DNA of 64,000 nucleotides from Hymenobacter algoricola (GTDB lineage Bacteria > Bacteroidota > Bacteroidia > Cytophagales > Hymenobacteraceae): contig NZ_BAABDH010000018.1 in assembly GCF_039539525.1 (NCBI RefSeq), forward strand, positions 62,001 to 126,000, given 5' to 3'. The position numbers were made by a program, and so were the translations under genes. Every line of letters begins with the position of its first letter. Positions within the stretch are counted from its first letter, which is position 1. Shown one piece after another: positions 17,212 to 25,776 of the stretch. The notes beneath the pieces were generated by a model. That model was not told the origin of the DNA. It made no database searches and saw only the letters and a list, made by a program, of their open reading frames with translations.

Positions 17212-18123
17212 ATGACAAACCTGGTCCTGCTGCTCGTGTGCCTGGGCCTGGGGGCGGTGCTGCGCCGGTGGCAGCTGGTGCCGGCCAGCACACCGGCCGT
17301 ACTCAACCAGCTGCTGGTGCTGGTTTTTATGCCGGCGCTTACCTTCCTGCACCTGTCCGTGGCTCGCCTCGACCGGCACTTCCTGCTGCCGGTGCTGGCG
17401 CCCTGGCTGATATTTGGCGTGAGCTACCTGTTTTTCAGCGCCCTGGGCCGCCGCCTGCAGTTCTCCCGCGGCACCATCGGCGCCCTGATTCTGACGGCCG
17501 GCATCAGCAGCACCTCGTTTGTAGGCTTCCCGATCTTCGAGCTGCTCTACGGCCGCGAAGGGCTGGAGCTGGGCATTATGATGAGTCAGGCCGGCTCGTT
17601 TCTGATTGGCGTGACGCTGGGCGTGGCCGTGGCTTCCTGGTACGGGGCGCAGGAGCCCTCATGGCAAGCCATGCTGGGCGATGTGCTGCGGTTTCCGCCG
17701 TTTCTGGCCTTCGTGCTGGCCATGGGGGCCAATGCCCTGGGCTACCAGCACCCGGAGCTGGTGCGCGGGGTGCTGGAAAAGCTGAGCGCGCCCTTCTCCG
17801 TTATTGCCCTGCTCTCGGTGGGGCTGCAGATGAACCTGACCGTCCCCCGCCACCAAAGCCGGGCCCTGGTGCTGGGCTTATCCTATAAGCTGGTGCTGGC
17901 GCCGCTGCTGATCTACGGCCTCTACCACAGCCTGGCCCAGCAGCCCGGCCGCGTGGTGGACCTGTGCGTGCTGGGCGCGGCCATCGGCCCCATGAACACG
18001 GCCGCCGTGGTGGCCGACCGGTACGGGCTGAATCCGCCCCTGGCCGCGCAGATGGTGGGGCTGGGCATTCCCCTCTCCCTGCCCTGGCTGGCGCTGCTGG
18101 CCTGGTGGCTGACCAGCGGCTAG
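17212..18123 (+). CDS. AEC-family transporter (auxin efflux carrier/malate permease family)
   Basis: This is a 303-residue inner-membrane protein with about ten hydrophobic helices, the normal AEC length. Family features are LNQLLVLVFMPALTFLHL near the N-terminus, TAGISSTSFVGFPIFELLYG in the discontinuous helix region, and AAIGPMNTAAVVADRYGLNP near the C-terminus. Bacterial members include malonate and malate permeases, so a dicarboxylate is a reasonable substrate here given the neighbours DctA and tartrate/D-malate dehydrogenase. The ATG at 17212 starts directly at the first helix. The frame extends to 17068, but that would translate the repeat at 17108-17157. Confidence 0.87.
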   Translation: MTNLVLLLVCLGLGAVLRRWQLVPASTPAVLNQLLVLVFMPALTFLHLSVARLDRHFLLPVLAPWLIFGVSYLFFSALGRRLQFSRGTIGALILTAGISSTSFVGFPIFELLYGREGLELGIMMSQAGSFLIGVTLGVAVASWYGAQEPSWQAMLGDVLRFPPFLAFVLAMGANALGYQHPELVRGVLEKLSAPFSVIALLSVGLQMNLTVPRHQSRALVLGLSYKLVLAPLLIYGLYHSLAQQPGRVVDLCVLGAAIGPMNTAAVVADRYGLNPPLAAQMVGLGIPLSLPWLALLAWWLTSG

Positions 18124-18242
18124 GGTAGTAACGGCCCCGGCCCGGCCGGCATCTGGCCCGGGCAAAGTGCTCGGTTTCCGTATTGCGAAGGCCGGCGGCC
18201 GCCTTTTTCCGTATCCGCACTCTGGTTTACTCTTCCGATTCC

Positions 18243-19550
18243 ATGAAAAAAGTTGTCACCAATCTGACATTCTGGGTGCTGACGGCCATCGTGGCCGGCG
18301 CCCTGCTCGGCCACTTCGCACCGGCCGTCGCCGTCAGGATGGACGTGCTGGGCAAGGCGTTTATCAACGTGGTCAAGCTCTTCATCAACCCCATCATCTT
18401 CCTCACCATCACGCTGGGCATCAGTAGCATGGGCGACCTGAAGAAGGTGGGCCGGATTGGGGGCAAGGCTCTGCTGTACTTCGAACTCGTGACGACGCTG
18501 GCCCTGCTCATCGGCATGGGCGTGGCCTACCTGATTCAGCCCGGGGCCGGCGTGGCCACCGACAACCTCAACGGCGCGGCCATCGGCGAGTTCACCCAGC
18601 GGGCCGGCGAGTTTTCCTGGCTGCACTTTCTGGCCGACAACCTGACCCTGCAGGTGCTGCTCGTCTCTATCGTGGTGGGCATGGTGCTGAGCCGCTACCC
18701 CCGCCGCCAGCCGGTTATCGACCGGCTCAACTGGGCCTCGAAGTACGTGTTCAGGGGCCTGCATCTGGTCATGATTTTTGCGCCTATCGGCGCTTTTGGC
18801 GGCATGGCCTTTACCATTGGCAAGTACGGTATTGCCACGCTGCTGCCGCTGGCCAAGCTCATGCTTACCGTGTACATGACCTGCGCCCTGTTCGTGTTTC
18901 TGGTGCTGGGCGCCATTCTGCGCTATTGCCGCCTGAGCATCCTGGCTTTTTTGGGCTACATCAAGGAGGAGCTGCTGATTGTGCTGGGCACCTCGTCCTC
19001 CGAAGCCGGCCTGCCGGGCCTGATGGAAAAGCTGGAGCGCCTGGGCTGCGCCAAGTCGGTGGTGGGCCTGGTGGTGCCGGCCGGCTACTCCTTCAACCTC
19101 GATGGCACCACCATCTACCTGTCGTTGGCCACCCTCTTTCTGGCCCAGGTATTCCACGTAGAGCTGACCGGCGCCCAGATGCTGACCATCATCGGCATTC
19201 TGATGGTCACCAGCAAGGGTGCGGCCGGCGTGACGGGCTCCGGGTTCGTGGTGCTGGCCAGCACGCTCACGGCCATCAAGGTAATTCCGGTAGAAGGCCT
19301 GGCCCTGCTGCTGGGCGTCGACCGGTTTATGTCGGAGGCCCGCTCCATCACCAACTTCATTGGCAACGGCGTAGCCACCATCTTCCTGGCCCACAACGAA
19401 GGCGCCCTCGACCACGCCCAGGCCGTGCGGATGCTGAGCGGCAAAACGACCGTGTCGACGGTTGCCGAGGCCATGGAGCAGTATAGTCCTTCCTTGCCCA
19501 ACCTGCCCGTGGAGCCCGCCGCGCCCCGGCCGGGCCGGGCGGAGCGGTAA
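18243..19550 (+). CDS. dctA: C4-dicarboxylate:cation symporter DctA
   Basis: This is a 435-residue member of the DAACS (glutamate/dicarboxylate symporter) family. Signature segments are LFINPIIFLTITLGISSMGD, the re-entrant loop LGTSSSEAGLPGLMEKLERL, VVPAGYSFNLDGTTIYLSL, and VTSKGAAGVTGSGFVVLA. These match DctA more closely than glutamate carriers. It moves succinate, fumarate, malate or related acids inward across the inner membrane. The ATG at 18243 starts MKKVVTNLTFWVLTAIVAG. The dehydrogenase gene begins 120 bases after its stop; the intervening bases show nothing distinctive. Confidence 0.93.
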   Translation: MKKVVTNLTFWVLTAIVAGALLGHFAPAVAVRMDVLGKAFINVVKLFINPIIFLTITLGISSMGDLKKVGRIGGKALLYFELVTTLALLIGMGVAYLIQPGAGVATDNLNGAAIGEFTQRAGEFSWLHFLADNLTLQVLLVSIVVGMVLSRYPRRQPVIDRLNWASKYVFRGLHLVMIFAPIGAFGGMAFTIGKYGIATLLPLAKLMLTVYMTCALFVFLVLGAILRYCRLSILAFLGYIKEELLIVLGTSSSEAGLPGLMEKLERLGCAKSVVGLVVPAGYSFNLDGTTIYLSLATLFLAQVFHVELTGAQMLTIIGILMVTSKGAAGVTGSGFVVLASTLTAIKVIPVEGLALLLGVDRFMSEARSITNFIGNGVATIFLAHNEGALDHAQAVRMLSGKTTVSTVAEAMEQYSPSLPNLPVEPAAPRPGRAER

Positions 19551-19669
19551 AACGGCGGTGCGCCGGCCCGCCCTGGCAGAGGCTTGCTCCCACCGCCAGC
19601 CCGCCGCTGCTACCGGGAAAGCAGGCCAGGACCCTTGGCAAAGACCGACTATCCCTTTCAGGTCACCCT

Positions 19670-20767
19670 ATGAAAACTATCAACCTCGCGGTTTTTCCCG
19701 CCGACGGCATCGGCCCCGAAGTTATTGCCGCCAGCCAGCAGGTGCTCCACCGGCTGGCGCAGCTGCACGGCGGCGTCAGCTTCGAGTGCCGGGAATTCGA
19801 CTGGAGCTCGGCTTACTACCACAAAACCGGGCGCATGATGCCCGCCGACGGGCTGCAGCAGCTGGAAGCGGGCGGCTTCGATGCTATTCTGATGGGTCCG
19901 GTGGGCAGCCCCGCCATTCCGGACCACATCACCCTGTGGGGCCTGCTGCTGACCATCCGCCAGGGCTTCGACCAGTACGTGAACCTGCGGCCCATGCGCC
20001 TGCTGGCGGGCGTCGTCAGTCCGCTGCTAAACCCGCACCGGCATCCCATCAGCATGGTGTGCATCCGCGAAAACTCGGAAGGGGAGTATGCCGGGGTGGG
20101 CGGGCGGGTGCACCAGGGCAAGCCGGGGGAAGTGGCGATTCAGTCAATCGTCTTCACGCGCCGCGTGACGGAGCGCGTCATGCGCTTTGCCTTCGACTAC
20201 GCCCGGCAGCACGGTCACCGGCTCGTTACCAACGTGACCAAGTCGAACAGCATGCAGCACAACATGGTGTTCTGGGATGAGGTCTTTCAGCAGGTTGCCG
20301 CCCACTACCCCGCCGTAGCCACCGACCAGCAGCTGGTCGATTCGATGACGGCCCGCATGGTGAGCCAACCGGAAACCGTGGACGTGTTTGTCGCCTCCAA
20401 CCTGTTTGGGGACATCCTGAGCGACCTTGGAGCGGCGCTGACGGGGAGCATGGGGCTCGCGCCCAGCGCCAATCTGAATCCTGAGCGCCACTATCCCAGC
20501 CTGTTTCAGGCCATTCACGGCTCGGCCTTTGGCCTGGTCGGGAAGAATGTGGCCAACCCCCTGGCCAGCATCTGGTCGGCGCAGCTGATGCTCGCGTTTC
20601 TGGGGGAAACGGAGCTGGCCACCCGGCTCATGTCCGCCATCGAAACAGTAGTGCAGGATCAGCGCGTCCGTACTCCTGATCTGGGGGGTACCAGCTCAAC
20701 CACCGAGATGACGGAGGCCGTGTGCCGGGCGCTCGAAACGGAGCCGACGGCGGCCACTGGCCACTAG
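19670..20767 (+). CDS. Tartrate/D-malate dehydrogenase (isocitrate/isopropylmalate dehydrogenase family)
   Basis: This 365-residue enzyme is a beta-decarboxylating dehydrogenase. Features are PADGIGPEVI at the N-terminus, MGPVGSPAIPDHITLWGLLL and YVNLRPMRLL (substrate Arg residues), ENSEGEYAGVGGR, the catalytic Lys in NVTKSNSMQHNMVFWDEVF, and the metal Asp residues in NLFGDILSDLGAAL. The DHITLWGLLL and TKSNSM segments mark the tartrate dehydrogenase/D-malate dehydrogenase branch (TtuC/DmlA) rather than leucine synthesis. It should oxidise and decarboxylate D-malate or tartrate with NAD+ and Mn2+ or Mg2+. Its position after dctA suggests that the imported acid is its substrate. Confidence 0.9.
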   Translation: MKTINLAVFPADGIGPEVIAASQQVLHRLAQLHGGVSFECREFDWSSAYYHKTGRMMPADGLQQLEAGGFDAILMGPVGSPAIPDHITLWGLLLTIRQGFDQYVNLRPMRLLAGVVSPLLNPHRHPISMVCIRENSEGEYAGVGGRVHQGKPGEVAIQSIVFTRRVTERVMRFAFDYARQHGHRLVTNVTKSNSMQHNMVFWDEVFQQVAAHYPAVATDQQLVDSMTARMVSQPETVDVFVASNLFGDILSDLGAALTGSMGLAPSANLNPERHYPSLFQAIHGSAFGLVGKNVANPLASIWSAQLMLAFLGETELATRLMSAIETVVQDQRVRTPDLGGTSSTTEMTEAVCRALETEPTAATGH

Positions 20768-20921
20768 CTCCTGTTGGCCTGCCTATGCGTTTCACGGGCA
20801 AAATTTTCCCGCGCGGCTCTGGCAAGCAAGTTGACCTGTTGCCTGTTGTGGACTGGCAGGCGAGAAAACGCCTAGTGCCAGCCGCATTCAACTTACCTAA
20901 AAAGCGAACAGCAGGAGCCGG

Positions 20922-22586
20922 CTATTGCCCGCCCCCAAACCGGCGCCCGAAGAAATTCCCCGGCTTCCACGTCGGGCGCTGCGGGTTCTGGGCCACCTGG
21001 TAGCCGAGCAGGAAGTTGAGCTGGGCGTACGTGCGGCCGGCCTCGAAGTCGAAGGTGCCGTGGATGTCGTCCTGGGGCTTGTGGTAGGTAGCGGCGCGCC
21101 ACTTCTGCACCTGCTCGCTGAGGTTGTTCCGGCCGTCGGCCGTGCGGTTGCCGTACTTGACGTGCACAGCCGGAATGCCCTGGACCACGAAGCTGTACTG
21201 GTCGGAGCGGATAAAGCGGTTCTGGGCCGGCTCGGGGTCGGCTTCCACCGTCAGCCCCAGCCGGGCGGCAGCGGTGGCTACCTCGGTTTCCAGCGAGGAG
21301 TTTTCGGCCCCCAGCGGCACCACCGACAGCAAAGGCGCAATGATGGTGGGCATGTCCGTGTTTATATCGGCCACGATGCTGGCCTTGGGCACCGTGGGAA
21401 ATTTGGCGAAGTAGGCCGAGCCCAGCAGCCCCAGCTCCTCCCCCGTCACGAGCACCAGCAGCACCGAGCGTTTCGGCTTCTGCCGGAGGCTGGCGTAGGC
21501 CCGGGCAATTTCCAGCACGCTGGCCACGCCGGTGGCGTTGTCGTGGGCGCCGTTGTAGAGCGAGTCGCCCTGCACGGCCGCCCCGAAGCCGAGGTGGTCG
21601 AGGTGGGCGCTGTGCACCACGTGCTCGTCGCGCAGCCGCGCATCGGAACCGGGTATTTTACCCACCACATTGTAGCTGTCCACATCCTTATAACGGCTGC
21701 GCGTCGTGGCCGTGAGCGTACCCGGCAGCGGCTGGGAAGCGGCTTGGCCGGCCCGCAGGGCGGCAAACGTGCGGGTGGTATCCTGGGCCGCGCCCACGAA
21801 CAGGCGCTGCAGCACTTCGGCACTCACCGAGCCCACCACCTGCAGCTGGGCGGAGGCGTAGGAGCGCGACACGACCACGCGGCCGGCGGAGTCCAGCACA
21901 CTTACCAGCCCTTTCGCCGGGTTGGGCAAAGACGCTTTGGGCTTGGGCGCGGCCAGCAGCACGCCCACCGCGCCGTGCTGGGCGGCGGCCTGCAGAATGG
22001 TGAGCAGGTCGGTGGCGTAGAGCTTTTCGTTGCCGGCCAGCTGCCGCGGCTCCCGGCGCGTCACTACTACGATTTTGCCCCGGGCATCCAGGCCGGCGTA
22101 GTCGTCGTAGCCCAGCTCGGGGGCGCTGATACCGAAGCCGGCAAAAACCACCGGGGCCGTAACCGTGGCGGCGGGCTGCTGGGGGTTGGGGTAAAGGGTA
22201 AAGTCCGGCCCGTATTGGTACGAGTGCCCCGGGCTGCTCAACACCGCCCCCGCCGGTTCGGCAAAGGCCCGCCGCAGCCGCACCTTCTGCACAAAAGTCC
22301 CGTTTTCGCCGGCGGGCTGCACCCCCCGCTTTTGCAGCTGCCGGGTCACGTAGTCCACGGCCAGCTGGTAGCCGGGCGTACCCGGCTGCCGGCCCTGCAG
22401 CTTATCATCGGCCAGATAGGCTACGTGGGCTTTAAAGTCGGCCGCACTAACGCGGCTGAGGGCTTTGGTCAGGGGCCTGGTCAGGGGCGCGGGGCGCTGC
22501 GCCCTTACCGGCTGCCGGGCGGCCAGGCTACCGGCAATCAGGAGCAAAACCCAGCGCGGGGCTACCGAAAAAAAGGAAAAAGTCAT
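20922..22586 (-). CDS. M28-family zinc aminopeptidase with PA domain, exported
   Basis: This 554-residue protein has a signal peptide (FSFFSVAPRWVLLLIAGSLA). A PA insert (about 115-250, around PVVFAGFGISAPELGYDDYA) sits inside an M28 peptidase domain. Metal ligands are visible in HSAHLDHLG, YNGAHDNATGVASVLEIARA, VTGEELGLLGSAYFAK, VADINTDMP and VQGIPAVHVKYG. It should remove N-terminal residues from peptides in the periplasm or outside the cell, using two zinc ions. The ATG at 22584-22586 gives the signal peptide; the frame is open to 22769, overlapping the upstream gene. The 154 bases to its left, facing the convergent dehydrogenase, show nothing notable. Confidence 0.92.
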   Translation of the reverse strand: MTFSFFSVAPRWVLLLIAGSLAARQPVRAQRPAPLTRPLTKALSRVSAADFKAHVAYLADDKLQGRQPGTPGYQLAVDYVTRQLQKRGVQPAGENGTFVQKVRLRRAFAEPAGAVLSSPGHSYQYGPDFTLYPNPQQPAATVTAPVVFAGFGISAPELGYDDYAGLDARGKIVVVTRREPRQLAGNEKLYATDLLTILQAAAQHGAVGVLLAAPKPKASLPNPAKGLVSVLDSAGRVVVSRSYASAQLQVVGSVSAEVLQRLFVGAAQDTTRTFAALRAGQAASQPLPGTLTATTRSRYKDVDSYNVVGKIPGSDARLRDEHVVHSAHLDHLGFGAAVQGDSLYNGAHDNATGVASVLEIARAYASLRQKPKRSVLLVLVTGEELGLLGSAYFAKFPTVPKASIVADINTDMPTIIAPLLSVVPLGAENSSLETEVATAAARLGLTVEADPEPAQNRFIRSDQYSFVVQGIPAVHVKYGNRTADGRNNLSEQVQKWRAATYHKPQDDIHGTFDFEAGRTYAQLNFLLGYQVAQNPQRPTWKPGNFFGRRFGGGQ

Positions 22587-22608
22587 GCTGGGGAAAACGG
22601 GAAACACG

Positions 22609-23193
22609 TCACCGGGAAAACTGCCAGCCGGCCGGCACCGGCCGCTTGCCCCGGGAGTCGTACGAGAAAAAGGGCTTTTTAACCTCCTTGTTGCCTTTGC
22701 TGAAGCTGTGGGCCACCACGGCCGTGTCCTTAGAACTGCCCAGGGTGAAGTACACCATCCGGGTGTCAACGACGGTGTCTGCCTCGCTAACCGCCGGCAC
22801 CGAATACAGCATAAAGTCCAGGGAGCCGTCGGGCCGGTACTGCCGCCAGTAGGATTCCGGGGAGTTCTTGGTAAAGCCCCAGTCCGCCTCCACCCGCCCC
22901 TGCTTACTTAGCCGCTGCCAGCGCCCGTAGGGCTCAAACCGGTACTGACCCTTTCCGGCCGGCACCACCCGCAGCGGCCCCTGGTCGGAGTAGGTTTTCC
23001 AGATCGTCTGATACGCCTTGTGAACTTTTAGGACCGTGTCGCCCTGGGCCAGGGCGGCCTTTTCGTCCCGGGTCAGATGGTGCGCGTACTCCTTGTCCTT
23101 GAAGTTTTCGGGCAGGGGAATATGCTGCAGGGTCAGAATGCCGCCGCCCACGACCAGCAGCGTCAGCAGGGCAAGAAGAGGAACTTCGCTCAT
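22609..23193 (-). CDS. Conserved hypothetical protein with N-terminal membrane anchor
   Basis: The 194 residues begin with one hydrophobic segment (SEVPLLALLTLLVVGGGILT) that could be a signal anchor. The rest is soluble and strand-rich (YRFEPYGRWQRLSKQGRVEA, ESYWRQYRPDGSLDFMLYSV), with a YRPDGS turn reminiscent of MORN/toxin-antidote-type repeats, but too little to assign a family. It lies between the HIT-NuiA gene and the M28 peptidase on the same strand, with short gaps, and may be co-transcribed with them. Function unknown. Confidence 0.6.
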   Translation of the reverse strand: MSEVPLLALLTLLVVGGGILTLQHIPLPENFKDKEYAHHLTRDEKAALAQGDTVLKVHKAYQTIWKTYSDQGPLRVVPAGKGQYRFEPYGRWQRLSKQGRVEADWGFTKNSPESYWRQYRPDGSLDFMLYSVPAVSEADTVVDTRMVYFTLGSSKDTAVVAHSFSKGNKEVKKPFFSYDSRGKRPVPAGWQFSR

Positions 23194-23215
23194 CAGCAGG
23201 AGAAACGGCGGCGGC

Positions 23216-24088
23216 TCAGGTTTCGGTCAGCACGGTTTTGAAGCCGACCAGCTGGCCGCCGGTGGTTTTGCCCAGGGCGTAGGCCGTCACCTGCGGGCTG
23301 CTGCCGACGCGGTACACCTTGGTGTCGGTCAGCTCCTGCTTCAGATACATCTGCAGGGCCTTGTAGCGGTTGGCCAGCTCCGGGTCGCCAAGCACGCCGT
23401 CGTCGGCGGTGTGGTTGCGCAGAAAGTGGGTCAGCTCCACAGATTCGACGGGGGTGCCGGCGGCCTCACCGGTCAGCTTGAGCAGGGCGGCCTCGGTCAG
23501 TGCCCCGGCCGGGGCGGCGTACGCAACCGGCGTCAGCGGCGCTTCCGACTCGCTGACGAACAGCAGATCCTTGGTCAGGTTGGTGATTTGCTCCATGGCG
23601 GCGTCGGGGGCGGGCGCTTTGTTGGCTTCGGTGGTTTCGCGCTCGGCTTTGGATTCCAGCGGCTTCCCGGCCTGGCCCGTTTTGCCGGCCGCGCCGGGTA
23701 CGGCGGCGCTGATGGCGGCGGCCAGCTCCTGCATGCGGGCTTCGGCCACCTTGATTTTGGGGTTGGCAAAGTTGAGGTCGGCCACCTTGTTCATCGGAAT
23801 CAAGTGGATGTGGGCGTGGGGCACTTCGAGGCCAATAACGGCCACGCCGACGCGCTTGCAGGGCACGGCCGCGCGCACGCCCTGGGCCACGCGCTGGGCA
23901 AAAAGGTGCAGCGCCGCCAGCTCGGCCGCGGGCAAATCAAAGATGTAGTCCACCTCCCGCTTCGGAATCACCAGCGTGTGGCCTTCCACCAGCGGCGTGA
24001 TGTCCAGAAACGCCAGGTGGGCATCGTCCTCGGCGACTTTGTAGGCGGGCAGCTCGCCCGAAACGATACGGGAAAAGATGGAGGGCAT
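23216..24088 (-). CDS. HIT-family hydrolase fused to a nuclease A inhibitor (NuiA-like) domain
   Basis: Residues 1-132 are a HIT domain: SIFSRIVSGELPAYKVAEDD, FLDITPLVEGHTLVIPKREV, and the active-site triad HAHIHL (His91, 93, 95). Such proteins hydrolyse nucleotide phosphoramidates or Ap4A-type compounds. Residues 133-163 are a charged linker. Residues 164-290 resemble the cyanobacterial nuclease inhibitor NuiA: LLFVSESEAPL (Glu180 aligns with the NuiA glutamate that I recall reaching the metal of NucA), LLKLTG, TKVYRVGSS, ALGKTTGGQLVGFKTVLTET, ending in Thr290 like NuiA. The Trp that I recall at the NuiA interface is not apparent. HIT beside greA is common in the phylum; the inhibitor domain is the unusual part. 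No signal peptide, so it is cytoplasmic. The DRGH nuclease at 6616 is a possible target. Confidence 0.85.
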   Translation of the reverse strand: MPSIFSRIVSGELPAYKVAEDDAHLAFLDITPLVEGHTLVIPKREVDYIFDLPAAELAALHLFAQRVAQGVRAAVPCKRVGVAVIGLEVPHAHIHLIPMNKVADLNFANPKIKVAEARMQELAAAISAAVPGAAGKTGQAGKPLESKAERETTEANKAPAPDAAMEQITNLTKDLLFVSESEAPLTPVAYAAPAGALTEAALLKLTGEAAGTPVESVELTHFLRNHTADDGVLGDPELANRYKALQMYLKQELTDTKVYRVGSSPQVTAYALGKTTGGQLVGFKTVLTET

Positions 24089-24157
24089 GGCGGGGCTTGG
24101 GGAGAAAATGAAAGTGAGTTGGATAGGCTGACTGCGCCAAAGTACGGGGCAAAACGC

Positions 24158-24190
24158 AAAAAGGGCGAAACCGCTGGTTTCGCCCTTTTT
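24158..24190. terminator. Strong bidirectional-type terminator after greA
   Basis: AAAAAGGGCGAAACC (24158-24172) and GGTTTCGCCCTTTTT (24176-24190) form a perfect 15-bp stem with a 3-base loop. It lies between the greA stop and the HIT-NuiA start on the same strand, so the two are at least partly uncoupled. Confidence 0.92.
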
Positions 24191-24235
24191 GCCACGCCGG
24201 AAAATGTCCCGCGGCGCGTGCTTGTCCGGTTGCCG

Positions 24236-24709
24236 CTAGCGGCTGATTTCCAGGATTTCGAACTGCAGCTTACCGGCCGGCACGGTGATTTCGGCGGTGT
24301 CGCCGGCTTTCTTGCCCAGCAGGCCCTTGCCAATCGGCGACTTGACGGAAATCTTGCCCGCGGCGAGGTTGGCTTCCTCCTCGGCCACCAGCAGGTAGTC
24401 CAGGATCATGTTGTTTTTCAGGTTCTTGAGCTTCACCTTGCTCATAATGAGCACTTTGGTGAGGTCCAGATTGGTTTCGTCGAGGACGCGGGCGTTGCCC
24501 AGCACTTCCTCCAGCTTCGATATTTTCAGCTCGAGCAGGCCCTGGGCGTCTTTGGCCGCGTCGTACTCGGCATTCTCGCTCAGGTCGCCCTTGTCGCGGG
24601 CTTCGCGCAGGTCTTCGGCGGCTTTCGCCCGGCCGCGGACTTTCAGCTCCTGCAGCTCGTCCTTGAGCTTTTGCAGGCCTTCGGGAGTGTAATAATTTAC
24701 AGAAGACAT
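24236..24709 (-). CDS. greA: Transcription elongation factor GreA
   Basis: This 157-residue protein frees backtracked RNA polymerase by stimulating cleavage of the nascent transcript. The N-terminal coiled coil carries YYTPEGLQKLKDELQELKVR and the acidic tip region EARDKGDLSENAEYDAAKDA, with the catalytic acidic pair typical of GreA. The C-terminal FKBP-like domain includes ISVKSPIGKGLLGKKAGD and ITVPAGKLQFEILEI. The ATG at 24707-24709 begins MSSVNYYTPEG; the frame is open a few codons further. Its neighbour is the HIT gene, a common pairing in the phylum. Confidence 0.97.
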   Translation of the reverse strand: MSSVNYYTPEGLQKLKDELQELKVRGRAKAAEDLREARDKGDLSENAEYDAAKDAQGLLELKISKLEEVLGNARVLDETNLDLTKVLIMSKVKLKNLKNNMILDYLLVAEEEANLAAGKISVKSPIGKGLLGKKAGDTAEITVPAGKLQFEILEISR

Positions 24710-24729
24710 GGTCGGTGGGGTCATTAGCT

Positions 24730-24767
24730 AAAAAACAAGAAGAACGGTCAGCGACGCCGACCGTTCT
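24730..24767 (-). terminator. Terminator of the hydroxyacid dehydrogenase gene
   Basis: GAACGGTC (24742-24749) pairs with GACCGTTC (24759-24766). On the minus strand the stem is followed by TTCTTGTTTTTT, giving a factor-independent terminator between the dehydrogenase and greA. Confidence 0.85.
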
Positions 24768-24812
24768 CCAAACAGGTTCTGAGACAAATATACGAATCCC
24801 GGACAACTTCCG

Positions 24813-25769
24813 CTAGCCGGGCCGGACCGCCGCCCGCAGAAAAGCCCCGATTTTGTGCGCCAGCACCTCATTGATCCGGGCGTACGACTGGTGGGTCCAG
24901 CCGCCGATGTGCGGGGAAAGCAGCACGTTGGGGGCGGTTTTCAGCCAATCGTACCGTGCCTGCTGCTCGGCGCTGAGCTGGCCCAGCTTTTCATTTTCCA
25001 GCACGTCCAGCGCCGCGCCGCGCACCTGCCCGCTGTGCAGCCCGCCCACCAGCGCGGCGTGGTCGAGCACTTCGCCGCGGGCCGTATTCAGCAGCCAGAT
25101 CGGGTGGCGGAAGCCGCCCAGAAACGCCTCGTCGACGAAGTTGTGGTTGGCCGCCGAGTAGGGAATGTGCAGGCTCAGCACGTCGGCCCGGGCCTGCAGC
25201 TCCGCCGGCGGCACCAGCAGCGCGTGCTGGTCGCCGGGGCAGGCCGGGTTGCTGTCGTGGGCCAGCACGGTGCAGCCGAAGCCGCTCAGGCGCCGGGCAA
25301 ACGCCGCCCCCATATGGCCGTAGCCGAGCAGCCCGATGGTTTTGCCCCCAATTTCCTCGCCCCGGTTGGCTTCGCGCCGCCAGCGGCCGGCCCGCACTTC
25401 CTGGTCGGCCCGGGCGACGTTGCGAAACAAAGCCAGCAGCAGCCCCAGCGCGTACTCGCCCACCGCGTCGCGGTTGCCTTCCGGGGCGTTGAGCAGCGTC
25501 ACGCCGGCGGCTTGCATTGCCGCCTCGTCAATATTGTCGACGCCGGCGCCGGCCCGGGCCACGTAGCGCAGCCGGGGGCCGTGGGCCAGCAGCCCGGCCG
25601 TGACGCGCAGCTTGGAACGCACGACCAGACCGTCGTAGGGCTGGGCCGCCAGCGCGGCGGGCACTTCGGCGGCCGTCAGCTCGGGGCGGTAGTGCAGCCG
25701 CACGCCCAGCGGCTCCAGCAGCGCGGGCAGCGAGGGGTGCATTTCGTCGATGACGAGGCAGAGGGACAC
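24813..25769 (-). CDS. D-isomer-specific 2-hydroxyacid dehydrogenase (phosphoglycerate dehydrogenase-like)
   Basis: This 318-residue NAD-dependent enzyme has the Rossmann motif IGLLGYGHMGAAFARRL (about 138-154), the catalytic Arg in LLNTARGEVLD, the Glu region GAALDVLENEKLG and the catalytic His in LSPHIGGWT. The N-terminal part (LCLVIDEMHPSLPALLEPLG, VVRSKLRVTAGLL, YVARAGAGVDNID) matches SerA-like enzymes. It lacks the C-terminal ACT regulatory domain of full SerA. The GTG at 25767-25769 starts just before the first strand, as in relatives; the frame is open to 25811. It may make serine precursors or reduce another 2-oxoacid. Confidence 0.88.
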   Translation of the reverse strand: MSLCLVIDEMHPSLPALLEPLGVRLHYRPELTAAEVPAALAAQPYDGLVVRSKLRVTAGLLAHGPRLRYVARAGAGVDNIDEAAMQAAGVTLLNAPEGNRDAVGEYALGLLLALFRNVARADQEVRAGRWRREANRGEEIGGKTIGLLGYGHMGAAFARRLSGFGCTVLAHDSNPACPGDQHALLVPPAELQARADVLSLHIPYSAANHNFVDEAFLGGFRHPIWLLNTARGEVLDHAALVGGLHSGQVRGAALDVLENEKLGQLSAEQQARYDWLKTAPNVLLSPHIGGWTHQSYARINEVLAHKIGAFLRAAVRPG

Positions 25770-25776
25770 GGCTAAA

